Shown: positions 62,693 through 64,000 of the stretch, in pieces
How the letters are laid out: each line of letters starts with the position of its first letter
Position numbering within the stretch: position 1 is the stretch's first letter
Source of the DNA: Bdellovibrionales bacterium
GTDB taxonomy: Bacteria > Bdellovibrionota > Bacteriovoracia > Bacteriovoracales > Bacteriovoracaceae
Direction of reading: 5' to 3'
Length of the DNA stretch: 64,000 bases
NCBI GenBank assembly: GCA_018646675.1
Contig: JABGUH010000005.1
Coordinates: 62,001 to 126,000, forward strand
Made by a program: the position numbers and the translations under genes
Notes under the pieces: generated by a model
Seen by the model: only the letters and a program-made list of their open reading frames with translations
Databases searched by the model: none
Told to the model about the DNA's origin: nothing

Positions 62693-63813
62693 GAGAGTCC
62701 AGCATGAAGACGGGGCCCACTCGTCAGTAGTCGACTGCTGCCCTGATTACTAACTGAGCTGGTTCGATAGTAGTAGTCTAGCAAGAGCCTAATACCATGA
62801 CCTTGAGATGAATAGAGCTTTAGCCCAAGGCCGATAGTAAAAGTTGAAGATATACTTTTATCCCCACTCTTAGTTATCCCCCAAGCGTAGCTGGTAGCAA
62901 AAAAAGGAATCCGTTGATTAAAGGCCAGTGGATTTCCATTAAAGTGCCAGTTTAGTCCCCCTCCCACCTCAAACGATGTAGTCGATAGATCACTACCATT
63001 CATAACTGTTAGGCGTTGTGAGTTAAGAGTGGTGGTGGCCAATAGGGAGATATCCTTCCAGGAGGAGAACTGCTGGTTAAGTAGTCGTTCATATCCTAGC
63101 TGCAGCTCAAACGATGAATTATCGCCACTGTTGACTGAATTTTGGTTATTGTCATAACTAGAGCTTAAAACTTGGAGAGCTAGTTGACCCCATAGTTCAC
63201 TGGTTGTCCCAAAGATCCCTCGACCCTGACCTTTAGAGTTATTCTGACTGTCCATATTTATAAAGTAACGCCTCTTACTTAACATTAGCTTATCCAGCTC
63301 TTCTGCACTTAATCTTTTGGGAGGCAGAATATCGTGGCCATCAGTTTGCTTAAGGTTTAGTCGTTGGGCGGTTCTCTGGGTCTCATTACTACTAGTCTGT
63401 TGGAGAGAAGAGGGGGGTAGAAGGGATGGGACAGAGGGGGGAAGTCGATCAGGGTCAATTGTTACCTTGACCGCGGAAGCGATTTTAATTGTGATAATAT
63501 TATCCACATAGAGTGGCTTAGAATCTTTGGTTTCATAGAGATACCAGACAGAACGAGTCGGGGATGCTTTTATCATTGCAGCACGCCCAAAATATTGCCC
63601 TTGGTTGGAGAGTTTGGCGTGGAGATTAATTGATAGTCCGTGGTCCAATCCTCGGTTGATTAACATACTTTTTCGGCTGCCTGAGAGATTAATTATTCGG
63701 GCAATAAATTTACTATCGACTGGTAGTTTTCCCCAAATAGTCGGACAAAGACAGATCATCAAAGTTAATAGCAGACTAACAGTGGTTATTTTTGTTGTGA
63801 TTAGGGTTTTCAC
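62680..63813 (-). CDS. Predicted outer-membrane beta-barrel protein
   Basis: A 377-residue protein: signal peptide (TVSLLLTLMICLCPTIWG), an N-terminal region of about 180 residues with a small beta domain (ARIINLSGSRKSMLINRGLDHGLSINLHAKLSNQGQYFGRA) and a Ser/Pro-rich linker, and a C-terminal barrel (LWGQLALQVLSSSYD, SSFELQLGYERLLN, TSFEVGGGLNWHF, TFTIGLGLKLYSS, IRLLLDYYYRTSS) ending AGLSYRW with a terminal aromatic residue, the usual barrel assembly signal. Start is GTG 63813 with a distant GGGAG site. The next 187 bases to the window end show no gene. Confidence 0.68.
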   Translation of the reverse strand: MKTLITTKITTVSLLLTLMICLCPTIWGKLPVDSKFIARIINLSGSRKSMLINRGLDHGLSINLHAKLSNQGQYFGRAAMIKASPTRSVWYLYETKDSKPLYVDNIITIKIASAVKVTIDPDRLPPSVPSLLPPSSLQQTSSNETQRTAQRLNLKQTDGHDILPPKRLSAEELDKLMLSKRRYFINMDSQNNSKGQGRGIFGTTSELWGQLALQVLSSSYDNNQNSVNSGDNSSFELQLGYERLLNQQFSSWKDISLLATTTLNSQRLTVMNGSDLSTTSFEVGGGLNWHFNGNPLAFNQRIPFFATSYAWGITKSGDKSISSTFTIGLGLKLYSSQGHGIRLLLDYYYRTSSVSNQGSSRLLTSGPRLHAGLSYRW

Positions 63814-64000
63814 AGTATTACGTAGATCTCCCGAATAAATCGTGCCGGTCGGTGATTAACCTATATGTTAGGGTATCTAGGATCAGCTGACAATTTTTTA
63901 GGGTAGACTTTAGTACATGCCATCTTTTACAATAAAGTAGCAATAAAATATGGAATATCTAATCTGACTAATCATGCATATTAATGTCTAGAGGATGCTA

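Noticed and set aside
1-64000. CRISPR arrays, insertion sequences, integrases, prophage genes or tRNA-flanked islands
   Set aside because: No regular direct repeats, transposase or integrase motifs, or T-arm sequences were found when reading the gaps and frames. Short tRNA genes hidden inside coding regions cannot be fully excluded by eye.

Overview
This 64 kb window is ordinary chromosomal DNA from a moderately AT-rich Gram-negative bacterium. It carries many Sec signal peptides, lipoproteins, outer-membrane beta-barrels, two chemoreceptors, an HD-GYP pair, a PilZ protein, c-type cytochrome and a FliM relative. The mix (alpha2-type glycyl-tRNA synthetase, chemoreceptors with a '...SLEETVSS...' signalling start, HD-GYP/PilZ proteins, many orphan secreted proteins) suggests the deltaproteobacterial/Bdellovibrionota side of the tree. 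That placement is inference from protein character, not from a marker search. I saw no rRNA, tRNA, CRISPR array, insertion sequence or phage gene.

Layout. 1-6.4 kb: a glyS-ppdK operon (ppdK runs off the left edge), two envelope proteins, and divergent rpmG/rpmE around a palindrome-rich gap. 6.4-8.5 kb: three unrecognised genes, two of them envelope proteins. 8.6-14.7 kb: a tightly coupled four-gene operon (tandem GNAT protein, LuxE-like acyl-protein synthetase, a LuxC reductase fused to a PaaK-like adenylating domain, and a second PaaK-like enzyme) with no luciferase genes. This is the strongest candidate for an undescribed system. 14.8-19.2 kb: yggT, an unknown, an FtsB/DivIC-like protein with a long basic N-terminus, DUF192 and aspS. 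19.3-23.2 kb: accessory-looking secreted proteins, a frameshifted small gene and a PlsC-type acyltransferase. 23.3-28.4 kb: a dicarboxylate symporter, SDR, class-3 aldehyde dehydrogenase, YhhN lysoplasmalogenase and an orphan PhnD-like binding protein next to a chemoreceptor. 30-41 kb: lysA, exported MsrA-MsrB, rubrerythrin, PilZ, two orphan oxidase subunits of NorE/NorF type, a cold-shock protein, a fused AccD-AccA carboxyltransferase, a 58-residue membrane protein and a hemerythrin. 41-53 kb: second chemoreceptor, RDD protein, a FliM core without its SpoA domain, then a minus-strand operon pgk-tpiA-secG-tdh-kbl, a YhaM-like nuclease, an M29 peptidase and a membrane phosphoesterase. 53.4-64 kb: a candidate structured RNA, a fused GcvPA-GcvPB, rsmJ, fba, cytochrome c, the HD-GYP pair, a YiiX-like hydrolase and a beta-barrel protein.

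Together: glycolysis/gluconeogenesis (ppdK, pgk, tpiA, fba), threonine-to-glycine catabolism (tdh, kbl) feeding glycine cleavage (gcvP), and protein synthesis/export (glyS, aspS, rpmG, rpmE, rsmJ, secG) form the housekeeping part. A recurring theme is activated acyl groups and fatty aldehydes: the LuxC/LuxE cluster could make aldehydes, YhhN releases them from lysoplasmalogens, and the aldehyde dehydrogenase and SDR could consume them. This link is inferred from family knowledge and proximity only. A second theme is peroxide/oxidant defence (MsrAB, rubrerythrin, hemerythrin).
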